NCBI GenBank assembly: GCA_015689705.1
Contig: WVSN01000002.1
Coordinates: 124,001-188,000, forward strand
Reading direction: 5' to 3'
Source of the DNA: Rhodobacterales bacterium HKCCE3408
GTDB lineage: Bacteria; Pseudomonadota; Alphaproteobacteria; Rhodobacterales; Rhodobacteraceae
DNA: 64,000 bases
Part shown: positions 8,638 through 16,758 of the stretch, piece by piece
Position numbering within the stretch: position 1 is the stretch's first letter
Layout of the letters: each line of letters begins with the position of its first letter
Notes under the pieces: model-generated
What the model was told of the DNA's origin: nothing
Seen by the model: only the letters and a program-made list of their open reading frames with translations
Databases searched by the model: none
Position numbers and translations under genes: made by a program

Positions 8638-9366
8638 TCAATTCGCAAAGCAGTCGTCGCGGCCATCGGCGCGAATCGTCGCGGCCCCTTCGGCGATGTC
8701 CGAAGCGCGGGCGGCGACCGACTGGCTCGGGTTAGAAGCCGACCGCCCCTGCGGATCGGGAAGGACGGCAGCGAGCCGTGCGGCCTGCGTCGCGGTCAGG
8801 TCCGATGCGGACACGCCGAAGTAGTGAAGCGACGCGGCCTCGGCGCCGAACACGCCTTCGTCGAACTCGGCGATATTGAGATAGACCTCGAGCACCCGGC
8901 GCTTCGACCAGACGAGCTCCACGACCGGGGTGATCGCGGCCTCGAGCGCCTTGCGGAACCAAGACCGGCCCTGCCAGAGGAAGGCGTTCTTCACCGTCTG
9001 CTGGCTGATCGTCGATCCACCCCGCCGCGCACCATCGGCGATGGCGTCGCGAATGGCGGACATGTCGAAGCCCCAATGCAGGCAGAAATTCGCATCTTCG
9101 GCGGCGACGGCTGACCGCAGAAGATCGGGGCTCATCGCCTCGATCGGCACCCAGTCGCGATCGAGAGGTGTGCCGAGCCGGAGCCGTTCCCCAATCATGT
9201 ATGGCGTGACGGGAACAGGCAGGACGGCATAGGCGGCGATCCATACGACCATGAGCGCGGCGAGGCCCAGAAGTCCCCGCCGGGTCCAGCGCACGATCTG
9301 CTGCAACCGGGTACGAAGCCCCGATGACGACTTGCGCGACCGCCTCTTTCGCGTCTTCCGAGCCAC
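8638..9366 (-). CDS. mtgA: Monofunctional peptidoglycan glycosyltransferase MtgA
   Basis: Polymerises lipid II into glycan strands at the inner membrane. The 242-residue protein begins with a very basic cytoplasmic tail, then one membrane helix (GLLGLAALMVVWIAAYAVL). A GT51 domain follows with AAEDANFCLHWGFD (catalytic Glu) and RRGGSTISQQTVKN, plus KRRVLEVYLNIAEF. There is no transpeptidase domain, as expected for MtgA. It is 55 bases upstream of the GST gene on the same strand and could be co-transcribed. Confidence 0.93.
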   Translation of the reverse strand: MARKTRKRRSRKSSSGLRTRLQQIVRWTRRGLLGLAALMVVWIAAYAVLPVPVTPYMIGERLRLGTPLDRDWVPIEAMSPDLLRSAVAAEDANFCLHWGFDMSAIRDAIADGARRGGSTISQQTVKNAFLWQGRSWFRKALEAAITPVVELVWSKRRVLEVYLNIAEFDEGVFGAEAASLHYFGVSASDLTATQAARLAAVLPDPQGRSASNPSQSVAARASDIAEGAATIRADGRDDCFAN

Positions 9367-9441
9367 CTGCCCCGTCCGCCTGACCGTTCCGTGCCCATTC
9401 CATACGGCAGGGATCGCCGAAACGGCACCCCTGACCGGCGC

Positions 9442-10725
9442 CTAGTCCTTCGGACGGTTGTCGACGATGCGCACCGCCTTGCCCTGGCTGCGCGCGACGC
9501 CGCCTTCGTCATGGGCGCGGACCTTCACCGTGATCCCGACGCTCTGCTTGATCTGGGCGCCAAGCTGCGAGGCCGCGTCGGACGGGCCTTCGACATGCAC
9601 GATCATCTCGTCCATCCGACCCTTTCGGGTCAGCTCGATCTGGAAATGCGGTGCGAGGCCCGGGATCGCGAGGAGCTGCTCCTCGATCTGGGTCGGGAAG
9701 ACGTTGACGCCGCGCAGGATGATCATGTCGTCTGACCGTCCGGTCACCTTTTCCATCCGCCGCATGCTGCGCGCCGTGCCGGGCAGAAGCCGGGTCAGGT
9801 CACGGGTGCGGTAGCGGATGATTGGGAAGGCCTCTTTGGTCAGCGAGGTGAAGACAAGCTCGCCCAGTTCGCCGTCGGGCAGGACTGCGCCGGTCTCGGG
9901 GTCGATGATCTCGGGATAGAAGTGGTCCTCCCAGATGTGGAGGCCGTCCTTCGTCTCGACGCACTCCATCGACACCCCGGGGCCGACGACCTCGCTGAGG
10001 CCGTAGATGTCGACGGCGTGCATGTCGAACGCCTCCTCGATCTCGCGCCGCATGGCGTTGGTCCACGGCTCCGCACCGAAAATGCCGACTGCGAGGGACG
10101 AGGCCCGCGGGTCGATGCCCTGCGCCTTGAACTCGTCGAGGACGGCGAGCGCGTAGGACGGTGTGACCGTCATGCCGCGCGGCTGGAAATCGGTGATCAG
10201 CCGCACCTGGCGCGGAGTCATCCCGCCCGAAATCGGAACGGTCGACAGCCCGAGCGCGTCGGCCCCCAGATGAATGCCGAGCCCGCCGGTGAAGAGGCCG
10301 TAGCCGTAGGCGTTGTGCAGGATGTCGCCGGGCCTCAGTCCCGCGGCGCGAAGCGAGCGCGCGACCACGCCGCCCCACATCTTCAGGTCGTTCTCGGTGT
10401 AGCCGACGACCGTGGGCTGGCCGGTAGTGCCGGAGGACGCGTGGATGCGCCGCACCTTTTCGCGCGGGACGGCGAACATGCCGAACGGGTAGTTGGCGCG
10501 CAGATCCTGCTTCACGGTGAAGGGGAACTTGGCGAGATCGGAGAGATCGGTCAGGTCGTCCGGATGGACGCCAGCCGACTCGAAGCTTGCCCTGTAGTGC
10601 GGGACGTTTTCGTACGCATGGGCCAGCGACCATCTGAGCCGCTCGAGCTGAAGCGCCGCGATTTCGTCGCGGCTTGCTGTCTCGATCGGTTCCAGGCTGT
10701 CCTTCGGCGGTGTCAGGTCTTCCAT
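9442..10725 (-). CDS. paaK: Phenylacetate-CoA ligase PaaK
   Basis: Activates phenylacetate with ATP and CoA to phenylacetyl-CoA, the first step of the aerobic hybrid pathway. The 427-residue adenylating enzyme has the P-loop-like ASSGTTGQPTVVGYT, DIYGLSEVVGPG, and the C-terminal hinge and lysine region (GRSDDMIILRGVNVFPTQIE), all typical for PaaK. It follows paaI with one base between them. The epoxidase and ring-opening genes are some 35 kb away at 44.6-53.4 kb, so the pathway is split between two loci. Confidence 0.95.
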   Translation of the reverse strand: MEDLTPPKDSLEPIETASRDEIAALQLERLRWSLAHAYENVPHYRASFESAGVHPDDLTDLSDLAKFPFTVKQDLRANYPFGMFAVPREKVRRIHASSGTTGQPTVVGYTENDLKMWGGVVARSLRAAGLRPGDILHNAYGYGLFTGGLGIHLGADALGLSTVPISGGMTPRQVRLITDFQPRGMTVTPSYALAVLDEFKAQGIDPRASSLAVGIFGAEPWTNAMRREIEEAFDMHAVDIYGLSEVVGPGVSMECVETKDGLHIWEDHFYPEIIDPETGAVLPDGELGELVFTSLTKEAFPIIRYRTRDLTRLLPGTARSMRRMEKVTGRSDDMIILRGVNVFPTQIEEQLLAIPGLAPHFQIELTRKGRMDEMIVHVEGPSDAASQLGAQIKQSVGITVKVRAHDEGGVARSQGKAVRIVDNRPKD

Positions 10726-10726
10726 C

Positions 10727-11161
10727 TCACGCCTCCCCTTCGTCGAAATGGGTGCCGTCGATCATGCGCGAGGCGCCGCGGAACAGCGCCACCACGCGCC
10801 CGTCGCCCCCGGTGACGGTCACGTCGGTGATACCGGAGCGGCCCTTCAGGCTGATCTCGCGCGCCTCGGCCGTCAGCACCTCGCCCCCGCGTCCGGGACT
10901 GAGATAGCTGATCTGGTTGTGCTGCGCGACGGCGTTGCGGTTGTGGGTGTTGCAGGCAAAGGCGAAGGCGCTGTCGGCCAGCGCGAAGATCACGCCGCCA
11001 TGGCAGATCGAATGGCCGTTCAGGTGATCGTCGCGCACGGTGAGCGACATCTTCGCGTAACCCGGCCCGACCTCGTCGAGCGTCATGCCGAACCACGGCG
11101 ACGCCCGGTCGTTCGCCATCATCGCCTCGGCGGACCGGCGCGCGCGCTCCTCGTCATGCAT
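10727..11161 (-). CDS. paaI: Hydroxyphenylacetyl-CoA thioesterase PaaI
   Basis: A hotdog-fold thioesterase of 144 residues. In the paa pathway it hydrolyses CoA esters of hydroxylated or stalled intermediates and so releases trapped CoA. The signature HSICHGGVIFALADSAFAFACN contains the HGG turn and the catalytic Asp region (ADSAFA) of the PaaI family. The ATG at 11161 matches the family start (MHDEERARRSAEAM). It sits directly ahead of paaK and behind the Lrp-type regulator, all on the minus strand. Confidence 0.93.
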   Translation of the reverse strand: MHDEERARRSAEAMMANDRASPWFGMTLDEVGPGYAKMSLTVRDDHLNGHSICHGGVIFALADSAFAFACNTHNRNAVAQHNQISYLSPGRGGEVLTAEAREISLKGRSGITDVTVTGGDGRVVALFRGASRMIDGTHFDEGEA

Positions 11162-11208
11162 TACACGATTCCTCCCGGCAGCGTAGTTGCCGTAACGCAA
11201 TGATCCGG

Positions 11209-11670
11209 TCAAGATGCCTGATCGGGTGCTTCGACCGGGAACTCTCTCAATACCACCATGCTGTCATATCCCTTCACGGTGCCATCGTAATAGTGGGCCT
11301 GGCAGAAGTTGGCGTAGTCCTCCATCGACGGGAAGCTGACCAGCAGAACGACGTCGAATTCGCCGGTGACCTGGAAGAACTGTTCGACTTCGGGAAGGCG
11401 CTGGAACTTGCGGCGCAGGCGATCCATGCGGTCCTGGCCGGTGCGTTCGATCTGCACCCGGCTCAGCACCTTCACCCGGCGGTCGGCGTAGCGCGGCGCG
11501 ATGATGGCCACCTCGCGTTCGATCGCGCCGATCTCTCGCAATCGCTGGAGGCGTCGCAGGCACGAAGCCGGCGACAGGCCGACGCGCTCGGCCAGTTCCT
11601 TGCCTGTCTGCCGCGCGTCAGCGGCCATCAGGCGGAGGATCGTCCGGTCGTAGCCATCAATGTCAGCCAT
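11209..11670 (-). CDS. Lrp/AsnC family transcriptional regulator
   Basis: A 153-residue Lrp-type protein. The N-terminal winged helix-turn-helix (DRTILRLMAADARQTGKELA ... LSPASCLRRLQRL) is followed by an AsnC ligand-binding (RAM) domain with FQVTGEFDVVLLV. The ATG at 11670 has an AGGA site just upstream; earlier in-frame codons run into the divergent promoter. It is 47 bases ahead of paaI and paaK, so it may control phenylacetate entry in response to an amino acid such as phenylalanine. That effector is an inference. The same window has a second, broken Lrp gene beside the other half of the pathway. Confidence 0.88.
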   Translation of the reverse strand: MADIDGYDRTILRLMAADARQTGKELAERVGLSPASCLRRLQRLREIGAIEREVAIIAPRYADRRVKVLSRVQIERTGQDRMDRLRRKFQRLPEVEQFFQVTGEFDVVLLVSFPSMEDYANFCQAHYYDGTVKGYDSMVVLREFPVEAPDQAS

Positions 11671-11822
11671 GGCTTGTCCTCCGAAGTTCGCCGCATGCCG
11701 GTTGCGAGATTTTATCATGGTCAGCCAGAATGTGCGAAACTCTCTCAAAACTATGCGAATAATGCGCGCCGAACGCATGGCCGAAGCATAGGTATTGGTC
11801 AAGCCAGACAGGAGGCCCGACC

Positions 11823-12041
11823 ATGCCAACCACCACCTACTCCCCGACCGCCCACCGGTCCCGTTTCGCCCTTGGATCCCTTGCGCTTCGCCTGCTGCGT
11901 GAGGCGCGGGAGCGGCGGGCCATCCGCCGCGATGCCGCCCACCTGGAGCGCCTGCCGGATTACCTGCTGCGCGACATCGGGACCGACCGCATCGAGGCCG
12001 CGACCCGCGTGGCCCGGACGGTCGGACGCCCGCGCCCGTGA
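11823..12041 (+). CDS. DUF1127 (YjiS-like) small basic protein
   Basis: A 72-residue arginine-rich protein. The C-terminal half matches the DUF1127 pattern: RRDAAHLERLPDYLLRDIGTDR, in which the L-x-x-LPDYLLRDIG core is diagnostic. The family is abundant in alphaproteobacteria; some members act in RNA turnover and phosphate or carbon stress responses, but the role here is unknown. GGAGG lies upstream of the ATG (caggaggcccgacc). It is divergent from the Lrp gene. Confidence 0.82.
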   Translation: MPTTTYSPTAHRSRFALGSLALRLLREARERRAIRRDAAHLERLPDYLLRDIGTDRIEAATRVARTVGRPRP

Positions 12042-12150
12042 GGCCGGTGGCAAAGCTGCCACGCTTTGTCAGCGCGATTCAGGACGGATTCACAGACAGT
12101 TAGAGCGGTGCTACGCTGCCCGGCATAAAAATACGAACCGAGGCAGAGCA

Positions 12151-12414
12151 ATGACCAATCATTACGAGGCGGCCGTCGCGGCCGTGTTCGGGCGCGACCA
12201 TGTCGCCGATATCGCCGTCTATGAACTTCCCGATGTGCACGGCCGCCAGGGCTGCTGGATCGAGGTGATCTATCGCGGCCTTGATACCGGCCCCGATGCC
12301 GATCTGATGCGCCGGGTGATGGACTGCGTGGGCGACGTTGCCTGCGCCGCAGACCCCCGCCCGGTGGTCAGCTTCGTGTCCGAAGCCGACATGATACAGA
12401 TCGCCGCGGAATGA
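12151..12414 (+). CDS. Hypothetical 87-residue protein
   Basis: Unrecognised small protein starting MTNHYEAAVAAVFGRDHVAD. It is acidic, with two cysteines in DCVGDVACAADPRP and a predicted alpha/beta pattern, and no signal peptide or membrane segment. An AGGCAGAG sequence upstream of the ATG is a plausible ribosome-binding site. A rho-independent-type hairpin follows it directly, which supports a real transcript ending here. It is convergent with ilvE. Confidence 0.55.
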   Translation: MTNHYEAAVAAVFGRDHVADIAVYELPDVHGRQGCWIEVIYRGLDTGPDADLMRRVMDCVGDVACAADPRPVVSFVSEADMIQIAAE

Positions 12415-12420
12415 ACGAAG

Positions 12421-12452
12421 CGGGGCAGGCTGATGGGCCCGCCCCGTTGTTT
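12421..12452. terminator. Hairpin terminator between the 87-residue gene and ilvE
   Basis: Arms CGGGGCAGGC (12421-12430) and GCCCGCCCCG (12437-12446) pair over 10 bases with one mismatch around a six-base loop. They are followed on the + strand by TTGTTT. It lies between two convergent stops and could serve both genes. Confidence 0.75.
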
Positions 12453-13321
12453 CAGGCCCGGACCAGTTCTTCGTACGCCTGTGCGATACCCTTGGTCATC
12501 GCGCCGACCTCGAAGTTGTAGTCCCCGATCTTGCCCACCGGCGTGACTTCGGCCGCCGTGCCGGTCAGCCAGCACTGCTCGAAGCCTTCGAGCTCGTCGG
12601 GCATGATGTGGCGTTCGTGAACCTTGATCTGACGCTCCTTCAGCATGCCCACGACGGTCTGCCGGGTGATGCCGTTCAGGAAGCAGTCGGGCAGGGGCGT
12701 ATGCACCTCGCCGTCCTTCACGAAGAAGATGTTCGCGCCGGTCGCCTCGGCCACGTAGCCGCGGTAGTCCATGAACAGCGCGTCCGAGCAGCCTTTCGCC
12801 TCGGCCGCGTGCTTGGACATCGTGCAGATCATGTAGAGACCGGCCGCCTTGGCGTGAACCGGGATCGTCTCGGGCGAGGGCCGCTTCCATTTCGAGATGT
12901 CGAGCTTCGCGCCCTTCATCTTCGCGTCGCCGTAATAGCTGCCCCATTCCCAGGCCGCGACGGCCATGCGGACAGGGTTCCGGGCCGAACTGACGCCCAT
13001 ATCCTCGCCCGAGCCGCGCCATGCGACGGCGCGGACATAGGCGTCGGTCAGGCCGTTGGCCTTCATGACCTCGTATTTCGCAGCTTCGATCTCGTCGACG
13101 GTCCACGGGATCAGCACGTCAAGCTGGCGGCCGGAGAACAGGAGACGCTCGGAATGCTTCCGGCTCTCGAAGATCCTGCCGTTATAGGCGCGCTCGCCCT
13201 CGAATACGCTGGAGGCGTAGTGCATCGCGTGGGTCAGGAGATGTACGGTCGCGTCGCGCCACGGCACGAGCTTGCCATCCATCCAGATCCATCCGTCACG
13301 GTCATCATACGCGCCAGCCAT
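12452..13321 (-). CDS. ilvE: Branched-chain amino acid aminotransferase
   Basis: PLP fold-type IV transaminase that interconverts leucine, isoleucine and valine with their 2-oxo acids. The 289-residue protein shows HAMHYASSVFEGERAY near the start. The family signature region is YRGYVAEATGANIFFV (the EATGANIF box), followed by NGITRQTVVG. An AAGGAAAAGGG ribosome-binding site precedes the ATG at 13321. In Rhodobacteraceae this gene is commonly the divergent neighbour of the petP-petR pair, as here. Confidence 0.93.
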   Translation of the reverse strand: MAGAYDDRDGWIWMDGKLVPWRDATVHLLTHAMHYASSVFEGERAYNGRIFESRKHSERLLFSGRQLDVLIPWTVDEIEAAKYEVMKANGLTDAYVRAVAWRGSGEDMGVSSARNPVRMAVAAWEWGSYYGDAKMKGAKLDISKWKRPSPETIPVHAKAAGLYMICTMSKHAAEAKGCSDALFMDYRGYVAEATGANIFFVKDGEVHTPLPDCFLNGITRQTVVGMLKERQIKVHERHIMPDELEGFEQCWLTGTAAEVTPVGKIGDYNFEVGAMTKGIAQAYEELVRA

Positions 13322-13422
13322 ATCCCTTTTCCTTTTCACTCGGGGCGGCAAACTTTCGGATTGTTGCGCAGTTTAGGGCCGGATCGGACACAAAATTACG
13401 CAAAACCCGCCATCCGCTAACA

Positions 13423-13443
13423 GTTGAGTCTTGGAAAGTCAAC
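13423..13443. promoter_or_regulatory. Imperfect palindrome upstream of petP (possible MarR operator)
   Basis: GTTGA (13423-13427) and TCAAC (13439-13443) form an inverted repeat around 11 bases, extended by TCTT/AAG inside. It lies in the ilvE-petP intergenic region, about 43 bases before the petP start. The size of about 20 bp is in the range expected of a MarR dimer site. No experimental motif is known to me for PetP, so this is a candidate only. Confidence 0.3.
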
Positions 13444-13485
13444 AAGGCTGACATAAAAATGCCGGGGACAGGCGAGGAGGAGGCG

Positions 13486-13998
13486 ATGGCTGACCGGACG
13501 ACGGGCGCACCGACATCGGGCGAAAGCCTGCTGTTCCTGACCGACGACCAGCTCAGGCGCGGGATCGAGGCGATGTTCTTCGCCTATCGCGGTTTTACCG
13601 CCGATCCCGACCGTATTCTGGCCGAGCACGATTACGGCCGGGCCCACCACCGCGCGATCCATTTCATCAACCGCAGCCCGGGGACGACCGTCAACAACCT
13701 GCTCGGCATCCTCGGCGTGACGAAACAGTCGCTCAACCGCGTGCTCCGGACGCTGATCGAGGACGGCCTGGTCGAAGCCCGCGTCGGCACTCGCGACCGG
13801 CGCGAACGGCATCTCTACCTGACCGACGAGGGCGTGACGCTCGAGCGCGCGCTGTCGGACGCGCAGCGCGCGCGGATGCGGGCGGCCTACCGTGCAGCCG
13901 GACCCGAGGCCGTGGCCGGCTTTCGTGCCGTGCTGGAGCAGATGATGGACCCGGAGCTTCGGCGGCATTACCGTGATGTCTCGGAGGGCCCGGGATGA
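13486..13998 (+). CDS. petP: MarR family regulator PetP
   Basis: A 170-residue winged-helix protein of the MarR type: LGILGVTKQSLNRVLRTLIEDGLVE is the recognition helix-turn-helix and GTRDRRERHLYLT is the wing. Paired with PetR in Rhodobacter, where the petPR operon is linked to expression of cytochrome bc1 and to growth. GAGGAGGAGG immediately precedes the ATG at 13486. The stop overlaps the petR ATG by four bases. The name rests on the gene pairing and neighbourhood as well as the domain. Confidence 0.82.
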   Translation: MADRTTGAPTSGESLLFLTDDQLRRGIEAMFFAYRGFTADPDRILAEHDYGRAHHRAIHFINRSPGTTVNNLLGILGVTKQSLNRVLRTLIEDGLVEARVGTRDRRERHLYLTDEGVTLERALSDAQRARMRAAYRAAGPEAVAGFRAVLEQMMDPELRRHYRDVSEGPG

Positions 13999-14705
13999 CG
14001 ATGGATGCAGCGCATCTGCTGATCGTGGATGATGACGAACGGATCCGGGGGCTTCTTCAGAAGTTTCTGATCCGCAACGGATTCATTACCTCGGTCGCGC
14101 GCGATGCCGGGCACGCCCGGCGGCTGCTGGCGGGGCTGGAATTCGACCTCATCGTGCTAGACGTGATGATGCCAGGTGAGGACGGGCTGACACTGACCCG
14201 GGCCCTGCGCGAAACGATCATGACACCGATCCTGCTTCTGACAGCCAAGGGCGATGTCGGCGACCGGATCGAGGGACTCGAGGCCGGCGCGGACGATTAC
14301 CTGGCCAAGCCGTTCGAACCAAAGGAACTTCTGCTGCGGATCAACGCCATCTTGCGCCGCCTGCCCGCGCCGGAAGAGACCGAGTCGAGTCCGAAGGTCC
14401 TGAATCTCGGACATGTGCGGTACGACCTCGAGCGCGGCGAGATGTGGCGCGGCCAGACGCAGGTCCGGCTGACGGCGACCGAATCCGCGCTGATGCGCAT
14501 CTTCGCCGCCTGCCCGGGCCAGCCCGTCAGCCGCGCACAGCTGGTCGAGGATCTCGGCCGGGACAAGGCGGGCGGCACGCATGCCCAAGAACGCGCGGTC
14601 GACGTGCAGATCACCCGCCTCCGCCGCAAGCTCGAAACCGACCCGAAACAGCCGCGATACCTTCAAACGGTGCGCGGTGCGGGTTACATGCTGGCACCTG
14701 ACTGA
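13995..14705 (+). CDS. petR: OmpR-family response regulator PetR
   Basis: A 236-residue response regulator. The receiver domain has the acidic DDDE near residue 12, the phospho-acceptor Asp in LIVLDVMMPGEDG, the Thr in LLLTAKG and the Lys in LAKPFEPKEL. A C-terminal winged helix follows, with RAVDVQITRLRRKLE and TVRGAGYML. In Rhodobacter capsulatus PetR is needed for normal bc1-dependent growth. No partner histidine kinase is next to it; the upstream partner is the MarR protein PetP. Confidence 0.9.
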   Translation: MTMDAAHLLIVDDDERIRGLLQKFLIRNGFITSVARDAGHARRLLAGLEFDLIVLDVMMPGEDGLTLTRALRETIMTPILLLTAKGDVGDRIEGLEAGADDYLAKPFEPKELLLRINAILRRLPAPEETESSPKVLNLGHVRYDLERGEMWRGQTQVRLTATESALMRIFAACPGQPVSRAQLVEDLGRDKAGGTHAQERAVDVQITRLRRKLETDPKQPRYLQTVRGAGYMLAPD

Positions 14706-15637
14706 TGGTTTTACTGATCGACAACCCCGCGAGCGACGCCCACGCGACGCCCGCCGGCCACCCCGAGCAGGTCGCGCGCATGGCCGCGATCCGCGATGTT
14801 CTGGCCGACCCCTTCTTCGATGACCTGATGCGCGAAGAGGCGCCGGTGGCCGACGAGGCCGATCTGCTCCTGTGTCACAGCCGCGCCTATGTCGACCGCA
14901 TCCGCGACGCGATCCCCGAGGCGGGTCCGCGGGCGCTGGACCCCGACACGTTCGTCGCGCCCGGATCCTGGGAAGCCGCGATGCGGGGCGTCGGCGGGGT
15001 TCTGCGTGCGGTCGACGCGGTCCTGACCGGCGAGACCGAGCGTGCCTTCGTCGCCTCCCGCCCGCCCGGCCACCATGCCGAGACCGCGACGCCGATGGGG
15101 TTCTGCCTGTTCGGCAACGTCGCGCTCGGGGCAAAACACGCGCTGGAACGCCACGGGCTCGATCGCGTCGCGGTGGTCGATTTCGATGTCCATCACGGGA
15201 ACGGGACACAGAATCTTCTGTGGAACGAACCGCGCGCGCTGTTCTTCTCGTCCCACCAGATGCCGCTCTGGCCCGGTACCGGCGCACCGGGCGAAAAGGG
15301 CGCATCCGGGAACGTCGTGAACCTGCCGCTGTCACCCGGCAGCGGGTCAGAGGAGATGCGGCGCGTCTACGAGGAGCGGGTGTTCACGCAGCTCAAGGGC
15401 TGGAAACCGCAGCTGATCCTGATCTCCGCCGGGTTCGACGCGCATACCGCCGATCCGCTGGCGAACCTCAACTGGTCGACCAAGGACTACTCGTGGCTGA
15501 CCACCCGGCTCTGCGAAATCGCGGACTCCGTTTCCGGCGGGCGCGTTGTCTCTGCGCTCGAGGGCGGGTATGACCTGACCGCGCTGGCGGCCTCGGTCGC
15601 GGCGCATGTGGCCGGACTGATGGAGCGCGAGCGATGA
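14705..15637 (+). CDS. Histone-deacetylase-superfamily amidohydrolase
   Basis: A 310-residue zinc-dependent deacetylase of the class II HDAC / acetylpolyamine amidohydrolase fold. SRPPGHHAE holds the tandem catalytic histidines. DFDVHHGNGTQ supplies the metal-binding Asp and His, and LISAGFDAHTADPL supplies the second metal Asp. Bacterial members deacetylate acetylpolyamines or small amides; the substrate here is unknown. Its ATG shares one base with the petR stop (TGATG), and its stop overlaps xseB, so it is firmly embedded in the isoprenoid operon. Confidence 0.9.
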   Translation: MVLLIDNPASDAHATPAGHPEQVARMAAIRDVLADPFFDDLMREEAPVADEADLLLCHSRAYVDRIRDAIPEAGPRALDPDTFVAPGSWEAAMRGVGGVLRAVDAVLTGETERAFVASRPPGHHAETATPMGFCLFGNVALGAKHALERHGLDRVAVVDFDVHHGNGTQNLLWNEPRALFFSSHQMPLWPGTGAPGEKGASGNVVNLPLSPGSGSEEMRRVYEERVFTQLKGWKPQLILISAGFDAHTADPLANLNWSTKDYSWLTTRLCEIADSVSGGRVVSALEGGYDLTALAASVAAHVAGLMERER

Positions 15638-15876
15638 CCGACGCCGAGATCGAGAAGCTGACCTTCGAGGAAGCGCTGAAGGCGCTCGAGGACGTGGTCA
15701 CCCGGCTCGACAAGGGCGAGGTGCCGCTTGAGGACTCGATCAAACTCTACGAGACCGGGTCGAAGCTGAAGGCGCGCTGCGAGGCGAAACTGCGCGAGGC
15801 CGAGGAGAAGGTGGCGCAGATCACGCTCGACGCCGATGGCCGGCCGACCGGCACGCGCGAGGCCGAGGGCCTGTAG
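15634..15876 (+). CDS. xseB: Exodeoxyribonuclease VII small subunit
   Basis: An 80-residue acidic helical protein, the usual length for XseB. It contains LTFEEALKALEDVVTRLDKGE and then EDSIKLYETGSKLKARCEAKL, the family signature. It forms the multimeric single-strand exonuclease with XseA, whose gene is not in the window. Translation overlaps the HDAC-like gene by four bases, and ispA follows after five bases. Confidence 0.95.
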   Translation: MTDAEIEKLTFEEALKALEDVVTRLDKGEVPLEDSIKLYETGSKLKARCEAKLREAEEKVAQITLDADGRPTGTREAEGL

Positions 15877-15881
15877 TCCCG

Positions 15882-16748
15882 ATGTTCCCCGTCCGTCTTT
15901 CGGCCGCGCAACAGGCGATTGGCGGCTTCCTTGTCGGGCGGCTCGCGCCTTTCGGCGACAGCGATATCGCAGAAGGTATGCGATACGCGACGGAAGGCGG
16001 CAAACGGCTCCGGGGGTTTCTCGCGATCGAATCCGCCGCGCTTTGGGATGTCCCGCAGGAACAGGCGCTGATTGCCGCGGGCGCGGTAGAAGCGCTGCAT
16101 GCCTATTCGCTCGTCCACGACGACCTGCCGGCAATGGATGACGACGATCTCAGGCGCGGCCGGCCGACGGTCCACGTCAAGTGGGACGAGGCCACAGCGA
16201 TCCTCGTTGGCGATGCGCTGCAGACCTTCGCGTTCGAGTTGCTCGCCGATCCTGTGCTCGGCGAGGCCGGAACGCAGATCGCGCTGGTCTCGGAACTCGC
16301 CCGCGCATCGGGTGCGGCGGGCATGGTCCTGGGGCAGGCACAGGACATCGCGGCCGAGACCGCCGGCCGGGCGCTCGACCTGGACGAGATCACCGCACTG
16401 CAGGCCAACAAGACCGGCCGGCTGATCGAATGGCCCGCGGTGGCGGGCGCGATCATGGCCGGCGAGGATCCCGAACCCCTGCGGCGGTATGCCCGCGCCA
16501 TCGGCCTTGCGTTCCAGATTGCCGACGACATCTTGGACGTCGAGGGAGACACTGCGCTGGCCGGAAAGCGCCTTCAGAAGGACGCCGAGGCCGGGAAGGC
16601 GACCTTCGTGTCGCTACTCGGACTCGATGCCGCCAAAGCCCGCGCCGCCGGCCTCGTGGACGAGGCCTGCGCCACCATTGCCCCGTTCGGAAAGCGCGGC
16701 GACACGCTGGCCGATCTTGCCCGCTACATCGTCGCACGCGACCGCTGA
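15882..16748 (+). CDS. ispA: Farnesyl diphosphate synthase (short-chain polyprenyl synthetase)
   Basis: Condenses isopentenyl diphosphate with dimethylallyl and geranyl diphosphate to form farnesyl diphosphate. The 288-residue protein has the first Asp-rich motif in [16 protein letters not shown], the second in [10 protein letters not shown], and the GGKRLRG substrate site near residue 45. In photosynthetic and non-photosynthetic Rhodobacteraceae it sits between xseB and dxs, exactly as here. Product chain length is inferred from family and gene order. Confidence 0.93.
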   Translation: MFPVRLSAAQQAIGGFLVGRLAPFGDSDIAEGMRYATEGGKRLRGFLAIESAALWDVPQEQALIAAGAVEALHAYSLVHDDLPAMDDDDLRRGRPTVHVKWDEATAILVGDALQTFAFELLADPVLGEAGTQIALVSELARASGAAGMVLGQAQDIAAETAGRALDLDEITALQANKTGRLIEWPAVAGAIMAGEDPEPLRRYARAIGLAFQIADDILDVEGDTALAGKRLQKDAEAGKATFVSLLGLDAAKARAAGLVDEACATIAPFGKRGDTLADLARYIVARDR

Positions 16749-16758
16749 GGACGTCCCC

